Assembly: GCF_019145375.1 (NCBI RefSeq)
Contig: NZ_JAHSTX010000001.1
Location: 1,091,001-1,155,000, forward strand
DNA from: Pseudomonas triticicola
Lineage (GTDB): Bacteria > Pseudomonadota > Gammaproteobacteria > Pseudomonadales > Pseudomonadaceae
Direction of reading: 5' to 3'
Length of the DNA stretch: 64,000 nucleotides
Position numbers and translations under genes: made by a program. This document shows, piece after piece, positions 1 to 8,711 of the stretch. Numbering within the stretch: the stretch's first letter is position 1; each line of letters begins with the position of its first letter. Under the pieces are notes generated by a model. It saw only the letters and a list, made by a program, of their open reading frames with translations. It did no database searches and was not told where the DNA came from.

Positions 1-2
1 TG

Positions 3-131
3 CCCGGACATGAGGGTGCCAACGCTGTGTGGACGTACGAAAACCCGAAGGTCTCCGTCGCACCGATCCGCGACTACGTGGCCTTTTATCCGGACCAGGT
101 GAAATTCGAAGTGATCAAGGCGGACGCCTGA
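3..131 (+). CDS. DUF427 domain protein, C-terminal fragment
   Basis: Only the last 42 codons are in the window; the 5' part lies upstream of base 1. The frame ends at a TGA at 129-131. The readable end contains NAVWTYENPKVSVAPIRDYV followed by AFYPDQV, which matches the C-terminal beta-rich part of DUF427 proteins. These are small cytosolic proteins of unknown biochemical role that are common in proteobacteria. The next gene converges on it. The call rests on motif recall from a short fragment. Confidence 0.6.
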   Translation, partial: PGHEGANAVWTYENPKVSVAPIRDYVAFYPDQVKFEVIKADA

Positions 132-132
132 G

Positions 133-168
133 CAAAAAAATGGCGAGAGAATCGCTTCCCTCGCCATT
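133..168 (-). terminator. Rho-independent terminator of the MFS gene
   Basis: The arms ATGGCGAG and CTCGCCAT form a perfect 8-bp stem. On the minus strand the stem is followed by seven T residues, so it ends transcription of the transporter that stops at 184. The plus-strand side has no T run. Confidence 0.8.
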
Positions 169-183
169 GTGTCAGCGGGTTTT

Positions 184-1806
184 TCAGTTCTTGTCGAGAT
201 CGATATTCTTCGTCTCACGCAGACAGATCATCCCCACCACCAGGCTCACCCCGGTGATCAGCACCGGATACCACAGCCCGTAGAAAATATCCCCGGTGTA
301 CACCACCAGCGCAAACGACACGGTCGGCAGGAAGCCGCCAAACCAACCGTTGCCGATGTGATAGGGCAGCGACATCGAGGTGTAGCGAATGCGCGTCGGG
401 AACAGTTCGACCATCAGCGCCGCCAGCGGCCCGTAGCACATGGCAGAGATGATGATCAGCGCGACGATCAGCGCGACGATCATCGGTTTGTTGATCTGTT
501 GCATATCGGCTTGTTGCGGGTAGCCGGCGAGGGTGATCGCGCCGCGCAGTGCCGCCTCATCGAAACCATCCAGCTTCACGTCGCCGACACTCACTTGCAC
601 GGCGCTGCCCGCAGGCGCAGCGACGCTGGAGTAGGGCAGGCCTTGCTTGACCAGGAAGGTCTTGACCTTGTCGCAGGGGCTGTCGAATTTGGCCTTGCCC
701 ACCGGATCGAACTGGAAAGTGCAAGTGGCGGGGTCGGCGAGGACGGTGATCGGCGCCTGACGGCTGGCCTGATCGATTGCCGGGTTGGCGTAATGGGCCA
801 GGGATTTGAAGATCGGAAAGTACAGCGCGGTCGCCAGCAGCAGGCCGAGCATCAGCACCGGTTTGCGCCCGACCTTGTCCGACAGCCAGCCGAAAAAGAT
901 GAAGAACGGCGCGCCGATCACCACGCTGATGATCAGCAGACTGTTGGCCACCGCCGGGTCCATTTTCAGGAACTGGGTGAGGAAGAACAGCACATAGAAC
1001 TGCGCAGCGTAAAAGGTCACCGCTTGCCCGGCGTTGATGCTGAACAGCGCGATCAGCACGACTTTGAGGTTTTCCCATTTGCCGAAGGATTCGCGGATCG
1101 GCGCCTTCGAGGTTTTGCCTTCTTCCTTCATTTTCAGGTAGGCCGGCGACTCGTGCAGGCTCAGGCGAATCCAGGTGGAAATACCCAGCAGCACGATCGA
1201 CAGCAGGAACGGAATGCGCCAGCCCCACACTTCAAACTGGTCGCCGGTGAAGTAGCGGCAACCGAGGACTACCAGCAGCGAGAGCAGCAGGCCGAGGGTC
1301 GCGGTGGATTGAATCCAACTGGTGTGGAAACCGCGTTTGCCGATCGGCGCATGTTCGGCCACGTAGGTCGCCGCACCGCCGTATTCGCCACCGAGCGCCA
1401 GGCCCTGAAGCATGCGCAGCACCACCAGAATGATCGGCGCGGCGATGCCGATGCTGGCGTAGGTCGGCAGCAGGCCGACGCAGAACGTCGCCACGCCCAT
1501 CAGAATGATCGTCGCCAGAAAGGTGTATTTGCGCCCGATCATGTCGCCCAGGCGGCCGAACACCAACGCGCCGAACGGCCGTACGATGAAGCCGGCGGCG
1601 AACGCCATGAGCGCGAAGATGAATGCCGTGGTGTCGTTGACCCCGGCGAAGAACTGCTTGCTGATTACCGCCGCGAGGGCGCCGTAGAGGAAGAAGTCAT
1701 ACCACTCGAACACCGTCCCGAGTGACGAGGCGAAGATGACTTTCTGCGTGGCGTTGCTGGTCTCGGCGCTGCCCGCAGCGTCCAGCGGCTGAACGTGTTC
1801 TGACAT
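184..1806 (-). CDS. MFS transporter, metabolite:H+ symporter (MHS) type
   Basis: A 540-residue inner-membrane protein of the major facilitator superfamily. The N-terminus (SLGTVFEWYDFFLYG) and the loop GRLGDMIGRKYTF are typical of the MHS group (ProP/ShiA/KgtP-like), which imports organic acids or osmolytes with protons. It is longer than the usual 430-450 residues because about 100 residues with two cysteines (around 380-480) are inserted in the second half, probably outside the membrane. The ATG at 1806 follows GAGGGA; an in-frame upstream extension would run into REPIN DNA and is rejected. It lies downstream of the GMC oxidoreductase on the same strand, so it probably imports that enzyme's substrate. 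The substrate is not readable. Confidence 0.85.
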   Translation of the reverse strand: MSEHVQPLDAAGSAETSNATQKVIFASSLGTVFEWYDFFLYGALAAVISKQFFAGVNDTTAFIFALMAFAAGFIVRPFGALVFGRLGDMIGRKYTFLATIILMGVATFCVGLLPTYASIGIAAPIILVVLRMLQGLALGGEYGGAATYVAEHAPIGKRGFHTSWIQSTATLGLLLSLLVVLGCRYFTGDQFEVWGWRIPFLLSIVLLGISTWIRLSLHESPAYLKMKEEGKTSKAPIRESFGKWENLKVVLIALFSINAGQAVTFYAAQFYVLFFLTQFLKMDPAVANSLLIISVVIGAPFFIFFGWLSDKVGRKPVLMLGLLLATALYFPIFKSLAHYANPAIDQASRQAPITVLADPATCTFQFDPVGKAKFDSPCDKVKTFLVKQGLPYSSVAAPAGSAVQVSVGDVKLDGFDEAALRGAITLAGYPQQADMQQINKPMIVALIVALIIISAMCYGPLAALMVELFPTRIRYTSMSLPYHIGNGWFGGFLPTVSFALVVYTGDIFYGLWYPVLITGVSLVVGMICLRETKNIDLDKN

Positions 1807-1892
1807 ATCGGTATCCCTCACAGTGATTGTTTTTGTTGTTCCACTGGTGTTGCGTGTCCGGTAATGCGCGATGCCTGAGTCTGGTGGTGATT

Positions 1893-1986
1893 CCTGTGGG
1901 AGCGAGCCTGCTCGCGAAAGCTTTTTGCCAGTCAACTCCTAGGCTGAGTGAGCTACCGCATTCGCGAGCAGGCTCGCTCCCACAGG
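1893..1986. repeat. REPIN (paired inverted REP elements)
   Basis: A forward REP (GTGGGAGCGAGCCTGCTCGCG) and its inverted copy flank an imperfect palindrome centred on CTCCTAGG. It sits between the GMC gene and the MFS gene and overlaps the last codons of the GMC frame. Confidence 0.9.
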
Positions 1987-3600
1987 GGAGATATCTGCAG
2001 ATCTGGACAAAATCAGTTGTGCTGCCTTCTCGGCAATCATCAGCGTAGGCGAACAGGTATTGCCCGAGGTAATTCTCGGCATGATCGACGCATCGGCAAC
2101 GCGCAGACCTGGCACGCCATGCACGCGCAATTGCGCATCGACCACCGCGTCACCGTCGTTGCCCATGCGACAGGTGCCGACCGGATGGAAAATCGTCGTG
2201 CCGATTTTCGCCGCCGCTTCATGCAATTGTTCTTCGCTTTGCAAGCTGTCGCCGGGCAGGTATTCGACCGGTTTGAACGCTTGCAGGGCAGGGGCGCTGA
2301 CGATGCGCCGGGTCAGGCGAATTGCATCGGCGGCGACGCGCAGATCTTCTGGATGGCTGAGGTAATTGGGCTGGATCAGCGGCGCTGCTTGCGGATCGGC
2401 CGAGCGAATCTCGATGCGTCCACGGCTCTGCGGGCGCAGGTCGCACACCGAGGCGGTGAACGCCGGGAAGCTGTGCAGCGGTTCGCCAAAGCGCTCCAGC
2501 GACAGCGGTTGCACGTGATATTGCAGGTTCGCCGAGGTTTGCTCGGGGCCGGAGCGGGCAAACGCGCCCAACTGGCTCGGCGCCATCGACAACGGCCCGC
2601 TGCGGTCGTACAGATAACGCAGGCCCATGCCCATCTTGCCCCACACGCTGCCGGCGATCTGGTTCAGGGTGCGGGCGTTTTCCAGCTTGTAGATCAGGCG
2701 CAGTTGCAGGTGATCCTGCAGATTGCCGCCGACGCCCGGCAGCTCGTGAATCACGCCTATCCCTAAGCGTTCGAGCAGCGGCCGCGGACCGATCCCGGAG
2801 CGCTGCAGAATGCTCGGCGAACCGACCGAGCCGGCGCACAAGACAATCTCCTTGCGCGCCTTGAACTGTCTGGTCTGGCCTTCATGCTGCGCGCTGACTT
2901 TCGCCGCGCGGCCATTCTCCAGCAAGACACGATCAACCTCGACGCCGGTCAGCACAGTCAGGTTCGCCCGGCGGCGCAGCGGCTTCAAGAAGGCCTTGGC
3001 CGCGTTCCAGCGCACCCCGGCTTTCTGGTTGACCTGAAAGTAACCGCAGCCCTCGTTGTCGCCTTGGTTGAAGTCATTGATGCTGGCGATGCCGCTTTGC
3101 TCGGCAGCGCTGCGAAAGGCATCCAGAATCGGCCACGACAGGCGCTGCTGTTCGACCCGCCATTCACCCTGATCGCCATGAAACTCGGCGCCGCCGGCAA
3201 AGTGGTTTTCGCTCTGTTTGAATAGCGGCAGCACATCCTCCCAGGCCCAGCCCGGATTGCCAGCGGCCGCCCAGCCGTCATAGTCGCCGGCCTGGCCGCG
3301 CATATAGATCATGCCGTTGATCGACGAACAGCCGCCCAGCACCTTGCCGCGCGGATAACTCAGCGCGCGGCCATTGAGGCCGGGTTGTTGTTCGGTTTTG
3401 AAGCACCAGTCGGTGCGCGGATTACCGATGCAGAACAGGTAACCCACAGGAATGTGAATCCAGGCGTAATTGTCGCGTCCGCCGGCTTCGAGCAGCAACA
3501 CCCGCTGCTGTGGATCCGCAGAGAGCCGGTTGGCCAGCAAGCACCCGGCAGGGCCGGCGCCGACCACGATGTAGTCGAATTCATCCAGGGACGTGTGCAT
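1939..3600 (-). CDS. GMC-family oxidoreductase (choline dehydrogenase-like)
   Basis: A 553-residue FAD flavoprotein of the glucose-methanol-choline family that oxidises a primary alcohol. It shows the N-terminal Rossmann motif DYIVVGAGPAGCLLANRLS, the GMC signatures GGCSSINGMIYMRG and GSVGSPSILQRSGIG, and the C-terminal catalytic region with HPVGTCRMG and the closing N-T-C-S-P-T-L-M-I-A-E-K-A-A. The ATG at 3600 follows GAGGTCAGGGC; a GTG at 3636 is a weaker alternative. The real homology ends near AQLILSR. The last 15-19 residues (SPVGASLLANAV...) are encoded by the REPIN. It is probably co-transcribed with the downstream MFS transporter and divergent from the LysR gene at 3734. The exact alcohol is unknown. 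Confidence 0.88.
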   Translation of the reverse strand: MHTSLDEFDYIVVGAGPAGCLLANRLSADPQQRVLLLEAGGRDNYAWIHIPVGYLFCIGNPRTDWCFKTEQQPGLNGRALSYPRGKVLGGCSSINGMIYMRGQAGDYDGWAAAGNPGWAWEDVLPLFKQSENHFAGGAEFHGDQGEWRVEQQRLSWPILDAFRSAAEQSGIASINDFNQGDNEGCGYFQVNQKAGVRWNAAKAFLKPLRRRANLTVLTGVEVDRVLLENGRAAKVSAQHEGQTRQFKARKEIVLCAGSVGSPSILQRSGIGPRPLLERLGIGVIHELPGVGGNLQDHLQLRLIYKLENARTLNQIAGSVWGKMGMGLRYLYDRSGPLSMAPSQLGAFARSGPEQTSANLQYHVQPLSLERFGEPLHSFPAFTASVCDLRPQSRGRIEIRSADPQAAPLIQPNYLSHPEDLRVAADAIRLTRRIVSAPALQAFKPVEYLPGDSLQSEEQLHEAAAKIGTTIFHPVGTCRMGNDGDAVVDAQLRVHGVPGLRVADASIMPRITSGNTCSPTLMIAEKAAQLILSRSADISPVGASLLANAVAHSA

Positions 3601-3733
3601 GCCCTGACCTCGCTTTTTGTTTTTATTGTCGGACACTCTAGTTGTTAGCTTTCGTTAAAAGAATGTTAGTTTTTGCGCAGCCGCTGTGCGTTTTCAAACA
3701 GCCCGAAGTGACGATAGCTGACAAGGATCTGCC

Positions 3734-4618
3734 ATGTTCGACTGGAACGACCTGCGCTTTTTTCTCGAGCTGCAACGCAGCGGCCGCCTGCTCACCGCTG
3801 CGCGCCGGCTCAACACCACCCACGCGACGGTGGCGCGGCATATTGAATCGATCGAGAAAAGCCTCGGCACGGCGCTGTTCGTCCAGCACGCCCAAGGCTA
3901 TGAAATGACCCCGGCGGGGGAGGCGCTGCTCAAGCACGCCGAGGCGATGGAAAACGTCGCGCTGCTGGCGCAGGAAGAAATCACCCAGTCCACCGCGCCG
4001 CTGGGCAAGATCCGTGTCGGCGTCACCGAAGGCCTTGGCATCAAATTCCTCGCCAGTCGCATGATCGGTCTGTTCGAGCGCTACCCCGGGCTGGAAGTGG
4101 AACTGGTTGCCGTACCGCGCTTTGTCAGCATCCTCAACCGCGAAGCGGAAATCAGCATCCACCTCGAACGGCCATCCGCCGACATGCTGGTCACGCGCAA
4201 ACTCACCGACTATCGACTCGCGTTGTATGCCAGCCAAACCTACCTCGACAACGCACCGCCGCTGCACAGCCGTGAAGACCTGGGCCGGCATGCGTGGATC
4301 GGTTACGTTGACGACCTGCTGTTCAGTCAGGAACTGATGTTCCTCAACAGCTTCTGCCGCAGCCCGCGCGTGGTGTTTCACAGCACCAGCGTCATTGCCC
4401 AACAGGAAGCGGCGCGCTCGGGGTTGGGCATCGCCGTGCTGCCGTGTTACATGGCCGCGTCCGACCCGGATCTGGTGGTGCTGTTGCCGGATGAAAGCAT
4501 CGAGCGCAGTTACTGGATCAGCACGCGGCGGGAGTTGCATAAATCCGTGCGGCTGCGAGTGGTCTGGGATTATGTGGTGGGGTTGTGTGAGGCCGAGCAG
4601 GGCCTATTGCGCGGTTAA
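3734..4618 (+). CDS. LysR family transcriptional regulator
   Basis: A 294-residue LTTR. The N-terminal winged helix (FLELQRSGRLLTAARRLNTT, then VARHIESIEKSLGTALF) is followed by a periplasmic-binding-protein-like effector domain from about residue 90. The ATG follows AAGGAT. It is divergent from the GMC-MFS pair with about 130 bp between the starts, the usual arrangement for an LTTR that controls the neighbouring operon. Its recognition helix has T-H-A-T-V-A-R-H, typical of the subgroup with short effector domains. The inducer is unknown but is probably related to the GMC substrate. Confidence 0.92.
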   Translation: MFDWNDLRFFLELQRSGRLLTAARRLNTTHATVARHIESIEKSLGTALFVQHAQGYEMTPAGEALLKHAEAMENVALLAQEEITQSTAPLGKIRVGVTEGLGIKFLASRMIGLFERYPGLEVELVAVPRFVSILNREAEISIHLERPSADMLVTRKLTDYRLALYASQTYLDNAPPLHSREDLGRHAWIGYVDDLLFSQELMFLNSFCRSPRVVFHSTSVIAQQEAARSGLGIAVLPCYMAASDPDLVVLLPDESIERSYWISTRRELHKSVRLRVVWDYVVGLCEAEQGLLRG

Positions 4619-4636
4619 CCAGATGCACCCCGTCCC

Positions 4637-4730
4637 CCTGTGGGAGCGAGCCTGCTCGCGAAAGCGGTGTATCTGATACGCAAACCTCGCCTGACCCACC
4701 GCCTTCGCGAGCAGGCTCGCTCCCACAGGG
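4637..4730. repeat. REPIN
   Basis: A forward REP at the left and an inverted copy at the right, both with the core GGGAGCGAGCCTGCTCGCG. It lies between the LysR gene and the ars promoter, where it may also act as a transcriptional boundary. Confidence 0.9.
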
Positions 4731-4762
4731 TTATTCATCGTGGCTGCTTGCGCGGGTTGATA

Positions 4763-4784
4763 AATATATGGATATCCGTATATT
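4763..4784. promoter_or_regulatory. Probable ArsR operator (palindrome)
   Basis: A 22-bp palindrome, AATATATGGATATCCGTATA plus TT, with a single mismatched pair, lies 31 bp before the arsR start. It is AT-rich in a GC-rich genome and sits where an autoregulatory ArsR dimer would bind. Its role is inferred from position and symmetry. Confidence 0.65.
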
Positions 4785-4814
4785 CGTTATCCCGCATATG
4801 GCGAGCCGATCACC

Positions 4815-5162
4815 ATGATCACCCCCACCGAAGTCTTCAAAAGCCTCGCCGACGAAACCCGCGTCCGCGCCATCCTGCTCATCGCCGAGCAAGGTGAACT
4901 CTGCGTTTGCGAGTTGATGTGTGCGCTTGACGACAACCAGCCGAAAATCAGCCGCCATCTCGCGCAACTGCGCAGTAACGGTTTGCTGCTCGACCGCCGT
5001 CAGGGCCAGTGGGTGTATTACCGCCTCAATCCGGAACTGCCGGCATGGATTGGCGAAATCCTCCAGCTGACATCCAAGGCCAATGCCGATTGGCTCAAGG
5101 ACAACGCCGCGCGCCTGCAGAACATGGATGGCCGTCCCGTGCGCGAACGCGCCTGCTGCTGA
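4815..5162 (+). CDS. arsR: ArsR arsenite-responsive repressor
   Basis: A 115-residue winged-helix metalloregulator of the SmtB/ArsR family. The metal-binding helix carries ELCVCEL (residues 33-39), matching the CxC of the As(III) site in classical ArsR. The recognition helix follows as NQPKISRHLAQLRSNGLL. Two cysteines close the protein. It is the first gene of arsR-arsC-arsH and should repress the operon from the palindrome at 4763 until arsenite or antimonite binds. Confidence 0.93.
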   Translation: MITPTEVFKSLADETRVRAILLIAEQGELCVCELMCALDDNQPKISRHLAQLRSNGLLLDRRQGQWVYYRLNPELPAWIGEILQLTSKANADWLKDNAARLQNMDGRPVRERACC

Positions 5163-5189
5163 ATCTTCCACTATCTACGGAGCGCATCG

Positions 5190-5660
5190 ATGCGAGTCCT
5201 GTTCATGTGCACGGCCAATAGCTGCCGCAGCATTCTTTCCGAAGCCATGTTCAATCACCTGGCTCCCGCTGGTTTCCAAGCGGTGAGTGCCGGCAGTTTT
5301 CCCAAAGGCCAGGTTCTGCCGCGCAGCCTGTCGACGTTGCAAAAGCACGGCATCGCCATCGACGGGTTGCACAGCAAAGGCAACGATGCCTTCTCAAACA
5401 ACCCGCCGGATATCGTCATCACTGTCTGCGACAAAGCCGCCGGCGAAACCTGTCCGGTGTATTTCGGTCCGGCACTGAAAACGCATTGGGGACTGGAAGA
5501 TCCGTCCGAAGTGCAGGGCGACGAAGCGGCAATCGACGCGGCATTCCAAGCCACTCTGATGCGCATCGGTGAACGCTGCCAAGCCTTCCTCGATCTGCCG
5601 TTTCACTCGCTCAGTCGCGAGCAACTGAAAGCCGAACTCGACCGCATCGGCACGCTGTAA
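5190..5660 (+). CDS. arsC: Arsenate reductase, LMW phosphatase type
   Basis: A 156-residue ArsC with the low-molecular-weight phosphatase fold. It reduces arsenate to arsenite. The P-loop CTANSCRS begins at Cys7 (CX5R), and Cys80 and Cys88 are placed for the disulfide cascade, so the thioredoxin-coupled class is likely. It starts 27 bp after arsR behind a GGAG-like site, so it is in the same operon. No pump gene lies between arsR and arsC or after arsH, so export of the arsenite must depend on a transporter elsewhere. Confidence 0.93.
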   Translation: MRVLFMCTANSCRSILSEAMFNHLAPAGFQAVSAGSFPKGQVLPRSLSTLQKHGIAIDGLHSKGNDAFSNNPPDIVITVCDKAAGETCPVYFGPALKTHWGLEDPSEVQGDEAAIDAAFQATLMRIGERCQAFLDLPFHSLSREQLKAELDRIGTL

Positions 5661-5669
5661 GGAGGCTTC

Positions 5670-6368
5670 ATGTCAGACCATCTGCCCAACCTCGACGCAA
5701 GTCTGTTCGACGCTGTTAAGCCATCGAATGTCGGCGAACACAAACCGCGCATCCTTCTTCTCTACGGCTCGACCCGCGAGCGCTCATTCAGCCGTTTGCT
5801 GGTCGAGGAGGCCGCGCGCCTGCTCGAACACTTCGGCGCCGAAACGCGGATCTTCAACCCATCCGGTTTGCCATTGCCCGACGACGTCCCGGTCGACCAT
5901 CCCAAGGTCCAGGAACTGCGCGATCTGGTGTTATGGTCGGAAGGGCAGGTCTGGTGCTCACCAGAACGCCACGGCGCGATGTCCGCCGTGTTCAAGGCGC
6001 AGATCGACTGGATCCCCCTCGAACTCGGCGCTGTGCGCCCGACCCAGGGCAAAACCCTTGCCGTGATGCAAGTCTGCGGCGGCTCGCAGTCGTTCAACGT
6101 GGTCAATCAACTACGCGTCCTCGGCCGCTGGATGCGCATGTTCACCATCCCCAACCAATCCTCGGTGCCGAAGGCCTATATGGAATTCGACGAAGAAGGG
6201 CGGATGAAACCCTCGCCGTTCTACGACCGTGTGGTGGATGTGATGGAAGAACTGGTCAAGTTCACCGTGCTGCTGCGTGGGCAGCAGGTGCATCTGGTGG
6301 ACCGCTATTCCGAGCGCAAGGAAAGCGCTGAACAGTTGATGGCGCGGGTTAACCAGCGTTCGATCTGA
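5670..6368 (+). CDS. arsH: ArsH NADPH-dependent FMN reductase / organoarsenical oxidase
   Basis: A 232-residue flavodoxin-like protein. The FMN phosphate loop [13 protein letters not shown] is near residue 30, and [20 protein letters not shown] is the typical ArsH core. Known ArsH proteins oxidise trivalent methylarsenicals to the less toxic pentavalent form. The start follows TAAGGAGG and lies 9 bp after arsC, so the two are translationally close and in one operon. Confidence 0.93.
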   Translation: MSDHLPNLDASLFDAVKPSNVGEHKPRILLLYGSTRERSFSRLLVEEAARLLEHFGAETRIFNPSGLPLPDDVPVDHPKVQELRDLVLWSEGQVWCSPERHGAMSAVFKAQIDWIPLELGAVRPTQGKTLAVMQVCGGSQSFNVVNQLRVLGRWMRMFTIPNQSSVPKAYMEFDEEGRMKPSPFYDRVVDVMEELVKFTVLLRGQQVHLVDRYSERKESAEQLMARVNQRSI

Positions 6369-6398
6369 CCCGCCATCCCCAGCCAGGCTCATTCCTTT

Positions 6399-6420
6399 TT
6401 GGGAGTGAGCCTGCTCGCAC
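6399..6420. repeat. Degenerate single REP
   Basis: The sequence GGGAGTGAGCCTGCTCGCA matches the forward REP with a few changes and has no inverted partner. It lies between arsH and the DUF2235 gene. Confidence 0.6.
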
Positions 6421-6516
6421 TGACGCTCCATGGCTGGCACACCGCCACGGCTTGCACCGCCCCCTCCCGGCTGTCACCCTTCTGGCCGTTCTTCAAGGAT
6501 CAGAAGGAATCAAGGA

Positions 6517-8058
6517 TTGAGTGGCTACGTTCCAAACCCGCCGAAAAACTATCGCTACGAAGAAGCCAAACCCGTCGACATACACGCCCAGCATTGGGCC
6601 GAGTATGAGAAGCATGGGAAAAAGCCCGCGCGCGAGCCTGAGAAAATCGGAATTGCGTTGAGGATCGGGGTGTTCTTTGATGGCACGGGCAACAACGCGA
6701 ACAACTCAGCTGCGGGGTTGTTGTGTGGTGCTCAGCATCCGATTGCGCCTGAGGATATTCCCGTCAGTTGCCAGCCTTATATGGGTGATCCGGATAGTAG
6801 TTATGGTAGCGATGTCAGCAATGTGAAGAAGCTGAGCGAACTGTATGGAGCAATACGACTCGCTGAGGGAGAAGGGCCACGAAAGAGAGCTTTCGGTATG
6901 GTCTACATCGAAGGTATAGGTACCCGTTCAGGTAAAGAAGACAGTAAATTCGGCGCCGGTACAGGACGTGGTGAAACCGGCGTTGCAGGGCGAGTCCAGT
7001 CCTGTTTCGCGGTGATCGAACAGCGTATCACTGAAGTATTGGACAAAAATCCCGGTAGTGAAATTGCTTCGTTGACTTTCGACACGTTTGGCTTTAGTCG
7101 CGGTGCCGCAGCCGCCAGACATTTCGCCAACGAGATAGTGCGTGGCAAACAAGGGCCTTTAGGCGACATTCTCCGCAGTATGTCCGATGCCCTCAGTTCG
7201 ACCTTTGTTGATCAGTATCACAGCGACATCAACGTGGGCTTCATTGGGCTGTTCGACACGGTACCGTCGATTGCTGGATGGTCCAATCTGGGCAACATAA
7301 AAAGCGCAGTCGCAACGGGGGTCAAACTCTATCTCGACCGACGTTATTTCACCGACGTTGTGCAGTTGGCTGCGCGGGATGAGTGCAGGGCTAACTTTGC
7401 TCTCAATCGAGTAGCGATGGATCATCCGGAAATCGTCTTGCCGGGTGTGCATTCCGATGTGGGTGGAGGTTACCTTGAGGACGCTGAAGAGTGTGTTCTC
7501 GTTAGCCCAATGCAGACGCTAGAGGTCGGTACGTATACTGACGTCGCTACCACATCGATCTACCAGGATGCGATCAATGTGAGAAATCAGTGGCTAGCCA
7601 AGGGTTGGCCGCTCGAAAATCTCGACATCGTTACGCCACCGCCATTACTGCTACCGGTCAGCCCTCAGGATCGACTTAGTCCTCAAGTCAAGCGAGTCTA
7701 TGCGGCCGTCCAACTCAAGCGTCCGGTGAGTGGATTACTGTCGAGAGTGAGCCTGCGCGTGATGCATCAACTCGCCAGAGCCAAAGGCGTTCTCTTCGAA
7801 GACATTCCCGAGACGCCAGACTTCGCCGTTCCTGAAGAACTCAAGCCCATGTGTGATCGTTTTGTCTCCGGCGACTACAGCACCACGCCAGAGGAGGAGC
7901 AAATACTCAAACTCAAGTACATTCACACGTCCGCCAACTGGAACCATCCGCTTGGCAGGAGAGATGGGAGCGGCATCAGAGCTGTTTACATCAACGCCCC
8001 CACGGAAGATGCAATCCGAGTAAAGCACCCACACGTACCTGACTGGACGCTTTGGTAA
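6517..8058 (+). CDS. DUF2235 / Tle1-like T6SS phospholipase effector
   Basis: An alpha/beta-hydrolase of about 513 residues. It shows IGVFFDGTGNN near the N-terminus, the nucleophile elbow GFSRGAAAARHFANE (GxSxG), and later LPGVHSDVGGGY, together the hallmark of DUF2235/Tle1 lipases delivered by type VI secretion to cleave phospholipids. I prefer a TTG start at 6517, preceded by AGAAGGA. The frame stays open to an ATG at 6430, but that extension is proline/arginine-rich and unlike the family. The next gene begins within its stop codon (TAATG) and encodes a lipoprotein, as expected for the immunity partner. Base composition is visibly poorer in G+C than the flanks. No vgrG, PAAR or other T6SS gene is nearby. 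Confidence 0.82.
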   Translation: MSGYVPNPPKNYRYEEAKPVDIHAQHWAEYEKHGKKPAREPEKIGIALRIGVFFDGTGNNANNSAAGLLCGAQHPIAPEDIPVSCQPYMGDPDSSYGSDVSNVKKLSELYGAIRLAEGEGPRKRAFGMVYIEGIGTRSGKEDSKFGAGTGRGETGVAGRVQSCFAVIEQRITEVLDKNPGSEIASLTFDTFGFSRGAAAARHFANEIVRGKQGPLGDILRSMSDALSSTFVDQYHSDINVGFIGLFDTVPSIAGWSNLGNIKSAVATGVKLYLDRRYFTDVVQLAARDECRANFALNRVAMDHPEIVLPGVHSDVGGGYLEDAEECVLVSPMQTLEVGTYTDVATTSIYQDAINVRNQWLAKGWPLENLDIVTPPPLLLPVSPQDRLSPQVKRVYAAVQLKRPVSGLLSRVSLRVMHQLARAKGVLFEDIPETPDFAVPEELKPMCDRFVSGDYSTTPEEEQILKLKYIHTSANWNHPLGRRDGSGIRAVYINAPTEDAIRVKHPHVPDWTLW

Positions 8059-8711
8059 TGAAGTTATTTACAGCACTGCTGTGTACGCTTTTTGTGGCTG
8101 GTTGTAATGCAGACCCGCTGTCAGCAAAAAACGACCCTAAATCCCCTTGGTGGGAACTCGGTTTCACCGAACCCAACTACATGAAGGTCTGGGTTGAAGA
8201 CACTGCTGTGGAAGATATAAAGGGAAAAACATTTCTGCGTACCGGTGGTGGATCGGCATCGGGCGGGCAACCTGAAGACGGCACCGAATCGGCCCGTGGT
8301 TGGGACGGAGTGGGCGCGTCCGCAAAAGCCGTGGTCGGCGCTGATCTCCCAAAAAGAATTTTTGTTCGCTGGCAGTCCATCGTAGAGCCTCAAACTTATC
8401 GGGCTTGGGTAGATATACCCGAAGAAGCCAGGCAAATGATGCGGGCTTCGGTCGCGCAGCGCTGCGCGAAAACACCAGAGCGGCGGAGTACCTATATTTC
8501 ATCGGTCTATCTGGGCCTGGCGCCTGGCGGCGTTGTGCAGGTTTGGGTCAGAGACTCATGCCACCATCCTGTAAAAGTCGCCAGAGCCCAGGCGGAGATC
8601 GAGCCTTTAGGGCCGAGTCAGGGTAAGAACCAAGGACGCTACGCCTATCCCGTCAGCGAAAAGTCCAAGCGCTATATCGAGAAATTCGGCATTCCGTACG
8701 GAAGTTGGTAA
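8058..8711 (+). CDS. DUF2931 lipoprotein, probable immunity protein to the Tle1-like effector
   Basis: A 217-residue protein with a lipoprotein signal peptide (MKLFTALLCTLFVAGC, lipobox VAGC, Cys16), so it is anchored in the periplasm. The body has PWWELGFTEPNYMKVWVEDT and QTYRAWVDIPEEARQ, as in DUF2931 proteins, which are often coded next to T6SS lipase effectors. Its ATG shares one base with the effector stop, so translation is coupled. I infer that it neutralises the effector in the periplasm. A TTG six bases upstream is a weaker start. Confidence 0.78.
   Translation: MKLFTALLCTLFVAGCNADPLSAKNDPKSPWWELGFTEPNYMKVWVEDTAVEDIKGKTFLRTGGGSASGGQPEDGTESARGWDGVGASAKAVVGADLPKRIFVRWQSIVEPQTYRAWVDIPEEARQMMRASVAQRCAKTPERRSTYISSVYLGLAPGGVVQVWVRDSCHHPVKVARAQAEIEPLGPSQGKNQGRYAYPVSEKSKRYIEKFGIPYGSW

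Noticed and set aside
1807..1935. Upstream extension of the MFS transporter
   Set aside because: It would encode REPIN-derived residues and lacks a ribosome site; the ATG at 1806 has GAGGGA.
6430..6516. ATG start for the DUF2235 effector
   Set aside because: The extra 29 residues are Pro/Arg-rich and unlike the family; a TTG at 6517 has a good ribosome site. Kept as an alternative.
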